Source: Arthrobacter sp. Leaf234
Lineage (GTDB): Bacteria > Actinomycetota > Actinomycetes > Actinomycetales > Micrococcaceae
Assembly (NCBI RefSeq): GCF_001422665.1
Contig: NZ_LMLU01000005.1
Coordinates: 453,306-517,305, forward strand
Direction: 5' to 3'
DNA length: 64,000 bases
The translations under genes and the position numbers were made by a program. The notes beneath the pieces are model-generated. The model was not told where the DNA came from and did no database searches. It saw nothing but the letters and a program-made list of their open reading frames with translations. Below, one piece after another: positions 17,448 to 26,425 of this stretch; the first letter of the stretch is position 1; the number at the start of each line of letters is the position of its first letter.

Positions 17448-19318
17448 CAGCGCTTCGCGTAGAGCTCGTCGAGTGCTGCTGCGTGGTCGGCGACGACGGC
17501 GGCCCGCTTCAGTTTCAGCGTCGGTGTCAGGTGGCCCGACTCGACGGTGAACTCCGCCGCCAGGACCGTGAACCGCCGGATCTGCTCGGCACGTGACACC
17601 GTCGCATTCGCGGCGTCGACGGCGGTCTGCAGTTCCGAGCGCACCTCGGCGTCCCGTGCGGCTTCCTCGACGGTCAGTCCCTTCCTGCCGCGGCCCGCGG
17701 CCCAGCTGTCCAGTGCTTCCCGATCGAGGCTGACGAGCGCTCCGATGAAGGGTCTGCCCTCGCCCACCACCACGGCCTGTGCGACCAGCTGGTGCTCCCG
17801 GAGCCTCTCCTCCAGCGGACCGGGTGCCACGTTCTTGCCGCCGGCGGTCACCAGGAGGTCCTTCTTACGGCCCGTGATGGTGAGGAAGCCGTCCTCGTCG
17901 AGCGATCCGAGATCACCGGTCCGGAAGTAGCCGTCCTCGGTGAAGGCCTCCGCCGTCGCCTCGTCGTTCCGGAAGTAGCCGGCGAAGATCCCCGCGCCCC
18001 GCACCTGCACCTCGCCGTCGTCGTCGAGCCGGACGCTCGTGCCGGGCATCGGGATGCCGACGGACCCGACGCGCGTGAGCGCCACCGTGTTCACGGTGCA
18101 CGGCGCCGTGCTCTCCGTCAGTCCGTAGCCCTCCTGGATCATGATGCCCGCGCCGCGGAAGAAGTGTGCCAGGTGCTCGCTGAGCGGGCTCGCCCCTGAC
18201 ACGGTGTAGGTGACCTCGCCACCGAACACGGCGCGAAGCCGCGGGTAGAGGATGCGGTCGAACAGCGCGTGGGAGCAGCGCAGGAGGGGGGATGGACCGC
18301 GACCGCCCCGACCGCGCGCATCGAGGGCGCGTGAGTAGGCGACGGCGGTGCGCTCGGCCGCAGCAAAGAGCCGGCCCTTGCCGGACTCCTCGGCCCGCTG
18401 CGCAGCGGTCGCATGGATCTTCTCGAAGATGCGGGGGACGGCGAGGAGGAACGTCGGCCTGAACGTCGTCAGGTCCTCGAGCAGCTGGGCGGCCGACCCG
18501 GAATGGGCCAGCGTGATACCGCCGGTGAAGCAGACCACCTGGACGGCACGGGCCAGCACGTGCGCGAGCGGCAGGAACATGAGCGTCCGGGCGTTCTCCT
18601 GCTTGAGGAACTCCGGCAGGAACTCGAGGGTGTTGACGGCGAAGAGGGCGAAGTTGCCGTGCGTGATGACGCAGCCCTTGGGCCGTCCGGTGGTCCCGGA
18701 GGTGTAGACGATCGACGCGGCATCGGCCAGACCCCGCGAGGAGCGGGCGTCCTCGAGCCGTCCGTCGGCAACCGACGCACCGTCCGCCATCAGGGTACCG
18801 AGCGTCGGGGTGGCAGGATCGACCTGCGCGTCGCCGTCGGCTTCGCCCGGATCGACGGCGCCCAGGGTCAGCCGGACGACGGCCGTCGTCTCCGTGCGGC
18901 CGCTGCGCGCCGCGGCGTCGAGGACGACGTCCGCCTTCGCCCGGTCCTCCACGAGCACGACGGCGGGCCGGGCGTCCTCGAGGATCCAGGCCACCTGATG
19001 CGCTGACGACGTCTCGTACACGGGGACCGTGACGGCTCCCGCGAACCAGATGGCGACATCGGCGAGCGTCCACTCGTACCGCGTCCTCGACATGACGGCG
19101 ACGGCGTCACCCGGCTGGACGCCGTGCGCGATCAGGCCCTTCGCCACCGCGGCGACCTGCTGGAGGAAGGACGCGGCGGAGACGTCCGTCCACGTACCAC
19201 CGGTCCGCCGTGCGTAGAGCGGGCGCTGCGGATCGTCGTCGTGCGTCCGCAGGAGCAGGTCCGTCACGTTGCCGGTCGGGGGGAGGTCGACCAGGAGGTC
19301 GGTGATGGCTTCGCGCAC
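17447..19318 (-). CDS. Long-chain acyl-CoA synthetase (AMP-dependent ligase)
   Basis: 623-residue member of the ANL superfamily that activates fatty acids with ATP and CoA. Motifs in order: YTSGTTGRPKG phosphate loop at about residues 204-214, GYGLTES near 380, the TGDLGSLDEDGF hinge region near 470, and GRKKDLLVTAGGKN just after, with an insertion-free C-terminal domain. It is closest in layout to mycobacterial FadD15-type ligases. The GTG at 19318 places REAITDLLVDLPPTGNVTD at the start as in relatives; a TTG at 19345 would add nine residues. It is transcribed towards the terminator at 17411. The O-mannosyltransferase gene is 43 bases upstream in the same direction, but a functional link is not evident. 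Confidence 0.9.
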   Translation of the reverse strand: MREAITDLLVDLPPTGNVTDLLLRTHDDDPQRPLYARRTGGTWTDVSAASFLQQVAAVAKGLIAHGVQPGDAVAVMSRTRYEWTLADVAIWFAGAVTVPVYETSSAHQVAWILEDARPAVVLVEDRAKADVVLDAAARSGRTETTAVVRLTLGAVDPGEADGDAQVDPATPTLGTLMADGASVADGRLEDARSSRGLADAASIVYTSGTTGRPKGCVITHGNFALFAVNTLEFLPEFLKQENARTLMFLPLAHVLARAVQVVCFTGGITLAHSGSAAQLLEDLTTFRPTFLLAVPRIFEKIHATAAQRAEESGKGRLFAAAERTAVAYSRALDARGRGGRGPSPLLRCSHALFDRILYPRLRAVFGGEVTYTVSGASPLSEHLAHFFRGAGIMIQEGYGLTESTAPCTVNTVALTRVGSVGIPMPGTSVRLDDDGEVQVRGAGIFAGYFRNDEATAEAFTEDGYFRTGDLGSLDEDGFLTITGRKKDLLVTAGGKNVAPGPLEERLREHQLVAQAVVVGEGRPFIGALVSLDREALDSWAAGRGRKGLTVEEAARDAEVRSELQTAVDAANATVSRAEQIRRFTVLAAEFTVESGHLTPTLKLKRAAVVADHAAALDELYAKR

Positions 19319-19360
19319 CAGGGCTCGCTTTCGTTCCGCAGGCAAGGGGAGGGGTCGGTC

Positions 19361-20992
19361 CTAGATCCAGCTGGGCAGCCACATGCGTGATCGCCACTGG
19401 TCGTAGGGGATGATCTCGGCTGTCCAGATGGGCAGGAAGTAGGCCGACAGCGCGACGGCCGCGACCAGGAAGACCCCCACCAGCACGATACCCCGGCGGC
19501 GTCGGGCCGCGTCCGCTCCCGGTCCCCCCAGGACCAGGCCGAGGCAGTACACGAGCGCCAGCACGAGGAACGGCTCGAAGGCGACCGCGTAGAAGTAGAA
19601 GGTGGTGCGCTCCGGATACAGGAACCACGGCAGGTACCCTGCAGCGACGCCCGTCAGGATGGCTGCGGCCCGCCAGTCGCGGCGGCCGATCCAGAAGAAG
19701 AGCAGGACCACGAGGGAGAGCGCGGCGCTCCACCAGATCAACGGGTTGCCGAGCACGGTGACGGCCTGCGAGCAGGAGTCGGTGCCGCATCCGCCGGGCG
19801 TCTCGTAGAAGAACGACGTGGGGCGCCCGACCACGAGCCACGACCAGGCGCTCGCCTCGTAGGGGTGGTCGGAACCGAGGCCCTGATGGAACGTGTAGGC
19901 GCTGCGGTGGTACTCGGCGAGGGATCGCAGTCCGTCCGGCACCCAGCCCCAGCCATCGGCGGGGTTCGTCGCGGCCCAGGTGCGGTCGTAGGCGTCTGTG
20001 GAGCGGAACCATCCGGTCCAGGTGGCGAGGTAGGTCAGCAGCGCGACCGGCACGAGCGACACGAAGGCGAGCAACCCGTCCTTCAGCGCTCCGCCGAGCA
20101 CCCAGTGATGCACTCCGGCGATACGCCGGGCGCTCATGTCCCAGGCGACGGTCAGGAGGCCGAAGGCCGCGATGAACGGGATCGCCGACCACTTGGTGCC
20201 GAGCGCCAGGCCCAGGCAGATACCGGCGGCAACCCGCCAGGGACGCAGCCCGAGGAACGGTCCGTAGGCGAGGTGCCGCGGGGCGGGGACGCCGTCGTCG
20301 CGCTGTCCTGCCAGCGAGGCGAGGCGGCGCGCGAGGCGCCGTCGTCCGTCGTCGCGGTCCAGCAGGAGCGCGGCGAAGGCGAGCAGGAGCCAGAAGCTCA
20401 GGAAGATGTCCAGCAGCGAGGTCCGGGACTCGACGAGGTGGTGACCATCCACGGCGAGCAGCAGCCCCGCTGCGCTGCCGAGCAGGGCCGAGCCGAACAT
20501 GCGCTGCGCGACCAGGGCGAGCACCAGGACCGAGAGGGTCCCCACGAGGGCGGCCGAGAAGCGCCACCCGAAGGCGTTGTCGGAGCCGAACAGGAGCATC
20601 CCGAACGCGATCATCCACTTCCCCACCGGCGGATGGACCACGTAGTTGGGGGAGTCGAGCAGGACGTCGGGATTCCCCGCGTTGAAGGAGTCGTTGGCGT
20701 CCTCGGGCCACGCGCGCTCGTAGCCGGACTGCAGCATCGAGTAGGCGTCCTTGACGTAGTACGTCTCGTCGAAGACCAGGGTGCCGGGCTCGCCCAGGCG
20801 CACGAACCGGAGGACGCCGCCGAGCAGCGCCATGATCAGGGGCAGGATCCATCGGTGCGCCCCGCCGGGCGCCGCGAGGCCGAGGAGCCGGCTGCTCAGC
20901 GCGCCGTACCCGAAAGCAAGAGCCGGGGGCCTGACCCACGAGACGCCGCGGTGCGGAGAGTCCTCTCGGGGACGGACGGCGGTAGGGCTCAC
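19361..20992 (-). CDS. pmt: Polyprenyl-phosphate-mannose protein O-mannosyltransferase (PMT)
   Basis: 543-residue polytopic membrane enzyme of the GT39 family that transfers mannose from polyprenyl phosphate to serine or threonine of secreted proteins during Sec export. Visible: an N-terminal helix followed by the catalytic extracellular loop with FDETYYVKDAYSM (the invariant Asp-Glu pair near residue 72), HPPVGKWMIAFG, and SRTSLLDIFLSFW, then ten further helices and a C-terminal tail with YDQWRSRMWLPSWI. The GTG at 20992 is supported by the reading frame; the first 45 residues are cytoplasmic. The promoter region is shared divergently with rsmI. Likely clients include the Ser/Thr/Pro-rich secreted proteins in this window. 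Confidence 0.93.
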   Translation of the reverse strand: MSPTAVRPREDSPHRGVSWVRPPALAFGYGALSSRLLGLAAPGGAHRWILPLIMALLGGVLRFVRLGEPGTLVFDETYYVKDAYSMLQSGYERAWPEDANDSFNAGNPDVLLDSPNYVVHPPVGKWMIAFGMLLFGSDNAFGWRFSAALVGTLSVLVLALVAQRMFGSALLGSAAGLLLAVDGHHLVESRTSLLDIFLSFWLLLAFAALLLDRDDGRRRLARRLASLAGQRDDGVPAPRHLAYGPFLGLRPWRVAAGICLGLALGTKWSAIPFIAAFGLLTVAWDMSARRIAGVHHWVLGGALKDGLLAFVSLVPVALLTYLATWTGWFRSTDAYDRTWAATNPADGWGWVPDGLRSLAEYHRSAYTFHQGLGSDHPYEASAWSWLVVGRPTSFFYETPGGCGTDSCSQAVTVLGNPLIWWSAALSLVVLLFFWIGRRDWRAAAILTGVAAGYLPWFLYPERTTFYFYAVAFEPFLVLALVYCLGLVLGGPGADAARRRRGIVLVGVFLVAAVALSAYFLPIWTAEIIPYDQWRSRMWLPSWI

Positions 20993-21113
20993 CCTGTCAT
21001 GCTACCGGCGGTGCCTGCACGCTCCCGGCAGGCCGGGAGGTGCGGAGGACACCGCGGCATCTCCCGTCGTGGTGCGTCCCGCGGCGGCACCGTCAGGGCC
21101 TCTGCGGTGCGGC

Positions 21114-21119
21114 TAGGCT
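21114..21119 (+). promoter_or_regulatory. -10 box, likely leaderless rsmI transcript
   Basis: TAGGCT ends 6 bases before the GTG at 21126. It also decides the start: the acidic N-terminal extension is included in the message. Confidence 0.5.
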
Positions 21120-21125
21120 GGGGCC

Positions 21126-22247
21126 GTGAACCAGCCATACGACGACTCCGTGTCCGACCCGTCCGACGACGCCACCGAGGGGATCGCCGTCGACACCGCC
21201 CGGGACGAGACCGGGCAGGAGTCCGCCGGAGCTGGCGCCGACGCGCAGGAGGACGCGCAGGAGGACGCGCAGGAGGACGCGCAGGAGGAGCCTCAGGGAC
21301 AGGACGACCAGGGACAGGACGACGACCAGGACGACGACGCGCGGCCCGACGACGGGACCACCGTGGCCCGCGCGCCCATCACCGCGTACCGCGGTACGGC
21401 GGGGGACGGAAGCGGCCGCGGTCGGATCGTGCTCGCCGCGACCCCCATCGGCAACATGGGCGATGCCACGGAGCGCCTGATCGGCCTGCTCCACACTGCC
21501 GACGTCGTCGCAGCCGAGGACACGCGCCGTCTCCACCGGCTCGTCCAGGCGCTCGGCGTGACCGTGACCGGGCGGGTCATCAGCTACCACGAGCACAACG
21601 AGGCCGAGCGCACCCCGGAGTTGCTGGACCTCGTGCGTGACGGCGCCACCCTCCTCATGGTGACGGACGCGGGCATGCCCTCCGTCTCCGATCCGGGCTA
21701 CCGGCTCGTCGAGGCCGCCGTCGCGGAAGGGCTGGACCTGACCTCCGTGCCCGGAGCCAGCGCGGTGCTGGCGGCGCTCGCGCTGTCCGGTCTGCCGACG
21801 GACCGGTTCTGCTTCGAGGGCTTCCTCCCGCGGAAGCCGGGCGTGCGGGCGGGCCGGCTCGCCGATCTCGCCAGTGAGCGCCGCACCATGGTCTTCTTCG
21901 AGGCACCGCACCGGCTCGAACCCATGCTGCGGTCCCTGCAGCAGGCTTTCGGATCGGACCGTCGGGCCGCCGTCGCGAGAGAGCTCACCAAGGTGCACGA
22001 GCAGGTGGTGCGTGGTCCGCTCCTGGAACTGCTGCAGTGGGCCCAAGCCGGTGAGGTACGCGGCGAGGTCGCCGTCGTCGTGTCCGGCGCTCCCGAGACG
22101 GCGCCCACCAGGCCCGAGGACCATGTGGGCAGTGTGAATGCGCTGATCCAGGGCGGGATGCGGCTGAAGGACGCGGTGGCCGCCGTGGCCGCGAACGGAC
22201 AGGTGAGCAAGCGGGAGCTGTACGCCGCCGTGATCGCCGCACGCTGA
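21126..22247 (+). CDS. rsmI: RsmI, 16S rRNA 2'-O-methyltransferase (C1402), with acidic repeat extension
   Basis: 373-residue protein. The C-terminal 275 residues are a standard RsmI tetrapyrrole-methylase-fold enzyme that methylates the ribose of cytidine 1402 in 16S rRNA: LAATPIGNMGDATERL, AAEDTRRLHRLV, YHEHNE, VTDAGMPSVSDPGYRLV (SAM site) and PGASAVLAALALSGL. The first 95 residues are extra: very acidic and Gln-rich, with four copies of a D-A-Q-E unit around residues 38-55 encoded by 12-bp repeats. Standard RsmI is about 280 residues. The extended start at GTG 21126 is favoured by a TAGGCT box 6 bases upstream. Confidence 0.92.
   Translation: MNQPYDDSVSDPSDDATEGIAVDTARDETGQESAGAGADAQEDAQEDAQEDAQEEPQGQDDQGQDDDQDDDARPDDGTTVARAPITAYRGTAGDGSGRGRIVLAATPIGNMGDATERLIGLLHTADVVAAEDTRRLHRLVQALGVTVTGRVISYHEHNEAERTPELLDLVRDGATLLMVTDAGMPSVSDPGYRLVEAAVAEGLDLTSVPGASAVLAALALSGLPTDRFCFEGFLPRKPGVRAGRLADLASERRTMVFFEAPHRLEPMLRSLQQAFGSDRRAAVARELTKVHEQVVRGPLLELLQWAQAGEVRGEVAVVVSGAPETAPTRPEDHVGSVNALIQGGMRLKDAVAAVAANGQVSKRELYAAVIAAR
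21240..21287 (+). repeat. Four 12-bp tandem repeats inside rsmI
   Basis: The unit GACGCGCAGGAG is repeated four times in a row and encodes repeated D-A-Q-E in the acidic extension of RsmI. Being a multiple of three it can gain or lose copies without a frameshift. Confidence 0.85.
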
Positions 22248-22381
22248 GCTCTGTGCATTCGTCCAAAGGAAGTGCCCCAGCGGGGTGCAGCCTCCACTGG
22301 ACACCCCTCCGACGCCAGGTCTAGCGTGAGCGGGAATGCCCCTCGTGGCATACCCACCCACCGTCGCGAAGGAGAACCAGC

Positions 22382-23863
22382 ATGGCCGTCACCGCCGACC
22401 AGGAGAAGGCAGTACTCGACAAGGTGCCCACGGGGCTCCTCATCGGCGGACAGTGGCGGGACTCCTCGTCCGGGGCCACCTTCGACGTGGAGGACCCCGC
22501 GACCGGCAGGACGCTCCTGACACTGGCCGACGCGACGCCGGAGGACGGCATGGCCGCGCTCGACGCCGCCGTCGCAGCACAGGCCGAGTGGGCACGCACG
22601 GCACCGCGTGAGCGCGGGGAGATCCTGCGGCGGGCCTTCGACCTCGTGACCGCGAGGGCGGACGAGTTCGCCCTCCTCATGACACTCGAGATGGGCAAGC
22701 CGCTGGCCGAGGCACGCGGTGAGGTGACCTACGGCGCGGAGTTCCTGCGCTGGTTCTCCGAGGAGGCCGTGCGCGCCAACGGCCGCTACTCGATGGCACC
22801 GGACGGCAGGTCACGACTGCTGGTCAGCAAGAAGCCGGTGGGCCCATGCCTGCTGATCACCCCCTGGAACTTCCCGCTGGCCATGGCCACGCGCAAGATC
22901 TCCCCGGCCATCGCCGCCGGCTGCACCATGGTGCTCAAGCCCGCCAACCTCACGCCGCTGACGTCCTCGCTCTTCGCGACGGTGCTGCAGGAAGCCGGGC
23001 TCCCGGACGGGGTGCTCAACATCGTGAACACCACCACGGCCGGTGACGTCACCGGGCCGCTCATCGAGGACCCGCGCCTGCGCAAGCTCTCCTTCACGGG
23101 GTCCACGCCCGTGGGACGCAGCCTGCTGGCTGCCGCGTCGAAGAACGTGCTCCGGACCTCCATGGAGCTCGGCGGCAACGCCCCGTTCCTGGTGTTCGAG
23201 GACGCCGATCTCGATGCCGCGGTGAACGGCGCCATGCTCGCGAAGCTCCGCAACATGGGGGAGGCGTGCACGGCGGCCAACCGCTTCATCGTCCACGAGT
23301 CCGTCGCGGACCGCTTCGCCGAGGCGCTGGCCGCGCGCATGGGGGCCGTGACCCCTGCCCGTGGCACCGAGGACGGGTCGACCCTCGGTCCCCTGATCGA
23401 CCGCAGGAGCCGCGACAAGGTGCACGAGCTCGTGTCCTCCGCCGTCGGCGACGGGGCGACGGCGGTCACCGGTGGCAGCCCGATCACGGGTGACGGCTAC
23501 TTCTACGAGGCCACCGTCCTCACCAACGTGTCCCGCTCCTCGCGCATCCTGAAGGACGAGATCTTCGGGCCGGTGGCCCCGATCGTCACCTTCAGCACCG
23601 AGGACGAAGCCGTGGACCTGGCGAACGACACCGAGTACGGCCTCGTTGCCTACGTGTTCACGAAGGACCTCAACCGCGGACTGCGCATCGGCGAGCGGCT
23701 GGACACCGGCATGATGGGCCTCAACGCCGGGGTCGTCTCCAATGCCGCGGCTCCCTTCGGCGGTGTCAAGCAGTCCGGGCTCGGCCGCGAGGGCGGCGCA
23801 GAGGGCATCGAGGAGTACCTGTACACCCAGTACGTGGGTATCGCGGACCCGTACGCGTCCTGA
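22382..23863 (+). CDS. gabD: NAD(P)-dependent succinate-semialdehyde dehydrogenase
   Basis: 493-residue aldehyde dehydrogenase, cytosolic, oxidising succinate semialdehyde to succinate in GABA and related catabolism. Motifs: GPCLLITPWNFPLAM, KPANLTPLTSSL (cofactor lysine), FTGSTPVGRSL Rossmann loop, MELGGNAPFLV with the general-base glutamate at about 262, and GEACTAANRF with the catalytic cysteine at about 296. The C-terminal PFGGVKQSGLGREGG matches the GabD subgroup. The start has a strong GAAGGAGA site. It stands alone, 134 bases after rsmI, and ends with a clear hairpin terminator. Specificity for succinate semialdehyde rather than another aldehyde is inferred from family resemblance. Confidence 0.88.
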   Translation: MAVTADQEKAVLDKVPTGLLIGGQWRDSSSGATFDVEDPATGRTLLTLADATPEDGMAALDAAVAAQAEWARTAPRERGEILRRAFDLVTARADEFALLMTLEMGKPLAEARGEVTYGAEFLRWFSEEAVRANGRYSMAPDGRSRLLVSKKPVGPCLLITPWNFPLAMATRKISPAIAAGCTMVLKPANLTPLTSSLFATVLQEAGLPDGVLNIVNTTTAGDVTGPLIEDPRLRKLSFTGSTPVGRSLLAAASKNVLRTSMELGGNAPFLVFEDADLDAAVNGAMLAKLRNMGEACTAANRFIVHESVADRFAEALAARMGAVTPARGTEDGSTLGPLIDRRSRDKVHELVSSAVGDGATAVTGGSPITGDGYFYEATVLTNVSRSSRILKDEIFGPVAPIVTFSTEDEAVDLANDTEYGLVAYVFTKDLNRGLRIGERLDTGMMGLNAGVVSNAAAPFGGVKQSGLGREGGAEGIEEYLYTQYVGIADPYAS

Positions 23864-23884
23864 TTCCGCGCTCCTTGAGCGTCA

Positions 23885-23919
23885 GGAGGCCGGCTCCCCG
23901 AGAGGGGGTGCCGGCCTCC
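23885..23919 (+). terminator. Hairpin terminator after gabD
   Basis: GGAGGCCGGC (23885-23894) and GCCGGCCTCC (23910-23919) pair perfectly, and the loop itself can extend the stem (CTCCCC with GGGGG). It lies 22 bases after the gabD stop and also serves the convergent transglutaminase operon. Confidence 0.8.
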
Positions 23920-23986
23920 GTCACCATGGGGCCCGGTTCCACCCGTCCGTCTCTGCGGGCGATGCGTTGCCGGCGGGCCGGCCCGG

Positions 23987-26425
23987 CTACCCGCGGCGCG
24001 AACCGGACCGGAAGCCGTTGAGCAGCGACTGCGGGAACAACCGGGCCTTGACCCTCGTGGACCAGGGGCTTCCACGCCGCAGCGCACGGGTGACGGTATC
24101 GACGTCGTCCCACCGCGGTGCGGAGGGACGCGCGAGCCTGGCCGAGCCACCGGTGCCGCCCGCGCCGAACCGCCGGCCCGGCGGGATCGCTCCGTCCGCC
24201 GCCGGGATCCGTTCGGCGTACTCCTCGTGCTCGTAGGCATTCCTGAGCCGGGCCAGCGACTCCGCAGGCTCGCCCGCGAGATCCGCCTCGCGGGTCAGGC
24301 GGGCTGCGAAGGTGCGCGGGGTGTCGGTCTCGTCGAGCGGGTGTCCGTAGTCGCCGGCGATCTCCGTCGTCTCGGCCCAGGCCGCGGTCGCGGCTCCGTC
24401 GACGGCCGACACGTCCGCGACGGCGACGGTCCGGCGGCGTGACCGGGTCCTGGCCGTGCGCAGCAGCAGGGGGACGAGGGCGAGCAGGGCGATCCCGCCG
24501 AGAGCGGCCGCGCCGGCGCCGGGCGAGGCCTCGTTCTGCGGTCCGGCACCCGGGCCGCCCGCCGCAGCATCCGAGGGTTCCGCCGACGCTTCGGCCTCCG
24601 CTCCGACCCGGGGAAGGCTTCCCGGGTTCAGGGCGTCGGAGTCGTCCGCACGGGGTCCCACCGGCGAGAAGGCCCGCTGCGCGTAGGTCGGCACCACGCC
24701 ACGGGACGGCGTCGGTTCGAACTGGACCCACCCGATCCCCTCGAAGTACAGCTCGGGCCAGGCGTGGGCATTGCGGGAGTCGACGACGAACTCGTTGAGC
24801 TCGGTGCCGTCGGGGCCCTCCTCGGTGTCGCCGGTCGGGCTTCCCGGCGTGTAGCCGACGGCCACCCTGCTGGGGATGCCGGCCGCCCGGGCCATCACGG
24901 CCATGGTCCCCGCGTAGTGCACGCAGTATCCCGACTTCGAGTCGAGGAAGCGGGCCATGACATCCATGCCGCTGCCGTCGTACCCGCCCTCCACGGGGGC
25001 CTCGACCGAGTACGTGAACTCCGGTCCCCGCAGGTAGTTCTGGATGGCCATCGCCTTGTCGTAGGGGTTCACGTACTCCCCGGTGATCTCGTCGGTCCTG
25101 GTGCGGACGATCTCCGGGGTGTCGTCGGGCAGCTCGCTGAAGATCGCGGGAACGGACTCGCTGTCCGACGGCCCGATCGCCCCCAGCCCCTCCCGCGTGA
25201 GCGCCGCGGAGCGGGTTTCCACCAGGTACTCCTGCCGGGCCGTCGAGCCGCCATCCGTCGCGAGGATGGACAGATTCGCCGGATCCCAGGCCCAGCTGCC
25301 CGCGAGGTTCGAGACACCGACGGGTGCGTACGGAGACAGCAGCCAGGGGCTCGCATAGCTCTGCGTCGTGATGCGCGTGAAGACCTGCTCGGTACCGGCG
25401 CCAGCAGCAGGCGCCCCCGTCTCCGTGCCGATCTCCTCGACGCCCGCCTCGCGTTCGCCCCTCCGCTCGTCCGGCTCCCAGCGGCGTCCGCTGAAGTCCT
25501 CGAGCGTCACGGCCCGCAGGTAGACCGGGGTGTCCGCGTTGGTGGAGTAGGCGATGCGCCCGAAGCCCGTCGGGTTCCGGAGGTCGTTGCCGAGGGTGAC
25601 GGCGGGATTCAGCCCCGTGGCATTGCCCCACAGGTTCAGGCGCGCGCCCTGCGGGAAGGCTCCCGAGGTGAAGCCGGGCACGAACATCGGCAGGACCACG
25701 GCGACGGCCAGGGCCGCGGCTCCGATCATCGCGCTGCGCCCGGCGAAGCCCGAAGACGCTCGCGCCCCGCCCGACGCGAGCCGATTCCCCCGCCACTGCG
25801 CGACGGCGAGGAGGAGCAGGAACGCGAGGACCGTGGTGATGAAGGCGAACATGCCCACACCGGTGGGCTTCACGACGGCCGGCGAGATCATGACCGTGAT
25901 CAGGGCCAGGCCGCTGGCTGCGGGCATGCGCAGGGTGGTCGAGAAGAGGTCGACGACGATCGCGATGAGCCCGAGCGCGGCGCAGACGATGAGGAAGATC
26001 CCTGCACTCGGCAGGACGGGAGCGACCTGGGACACCACCGTCTCCTCGGCCTGGGCGAGCAGGCGCTGCAGTTCCAGCGAGGTGCCCGGACCGGGTACCA
26101 CCCCGAGGATGCTCTGGCGCGGGAAGAACTGGGCGGTCAGGGACCCGATGAGGGCGAGAACCCCCACGAGAGCGGTGATGATGCTGCCGAGGCGGAGCGC
26201 CCGCGTGGCGGCCATCGCCACCAGGACGGGGACGAGGGTGCCGACCACGGGCGCGAGCCACGTCCAGGGTTCGACGACACCGTTGAGGCTCGTCGCCGCC
26301 GCGAGCACCGCGAGGAGGCAGGCACCCGTCACGGCCCAGTGCCACGGGTCGGCCGACGGCGACCGTCGGGGAACGGCCGGCGCGGTGCCCGGAGCCGTCG
26401 CGGGGCGGGTGAGAGTCAAGGTCAT
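23987..26425 (-). CDS. TgpA-like transmembrane transglutaminase-domain protein
   Basis: 812-residue membrane protein, third gene of a MoxR-DUF58-transglutaminase operon. Order: six or more helices in the first 220 residues (DUF3488), a long extracellular part with the transglutaminase core between about 440 and 580, then a helix near 650 and a soluble C-terminal DUF4129-like tail. The catalytic triad is visible: Cys in SGYCVHYAGTMAVMARAAG, His in NAHAWPELYFEG and Asp/Glu in the following strand; PSRVAVGYTPG is the usual continuation. In Pseudomonas TgpA is a periplasmic-facing transglutaminase essential for growth; the substrate here is unknown. Its ATG at 26425 overlaps the stop of the DUF58 gene (ATGA), so translation is coupled. 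Confidence 0.92.
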   Translation of the reverse strand: MTLTLTRPATAPGTAPAVPRRSPSADPWHWAVTGACLLAVLAAATSLNGVVEPWTWLAPVVGTLVPVLVAMAATRALRLGSIITALVGVLALIGSLTAQFFPRQSILGVVPGPGTSLELQRLLAQAEETVVSQVAPVLPSAGIFLIVCAALGLIAIVVDLFSTTLRMPAASGLALITVMISPAVVKPTGVGMFAFITTVLAFLLLLAVAQWRGNRLASGGARASSGFAGRSAMIGAAALAVAVVLPMFVPGFTSGAFPQGARLNLWGNATGLNPAVTLGNDLRNPTGFGRIAYSTNADTPVYLRAVTLEDFSGRRWEPDERRGEREAGVEEIGTETGAPAAGAGTEQVFTRITTQSYASPWLLSPYAPVGVSNLAGSWAWDPANLSILATDGGSTARQEYLVETRSAALTREGLGAIGPSDSESVPAIFSELPDDTPEIVRTRTDEITGEYVNPYDKAMAIQNYLRGPEFTYSVEAPVEGGYDGSGMDVMARFLDSKSGYCVHYAGTMAVMARAAGIPSRVAVGYTPGSPTGDTEEGPDGTELNEFVVDSRNAHAWPELYFEGIGWVQFEPTPSRGVVPTYAQRAFSPVGPRADDSDALNPGSLPRVGAEAEASAEPSDAAAGGPGAGPQNEASPGAGAAALGGIALLALVPLLLRTARTRSRRRTVAVADVSAVDGAATAAWAETTEIAGDYGHPLDETDTPRTFAARLTREADLAGEPAESLARLRNAYEHEEYAERIPAADGAIPPGRRFGAGGTGGSARLARPSAPRWDDVDTVTRALRRGSPWSTRVKARLFPQSLLNGFRSGSRRG

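Noticed and set aside
19865..21640. Plus-strand frame of 591 codons across the O-mannosyltransferase
   Set aside because: Antisense shadow; it also crosses the rsmI gene in the wrong frame.
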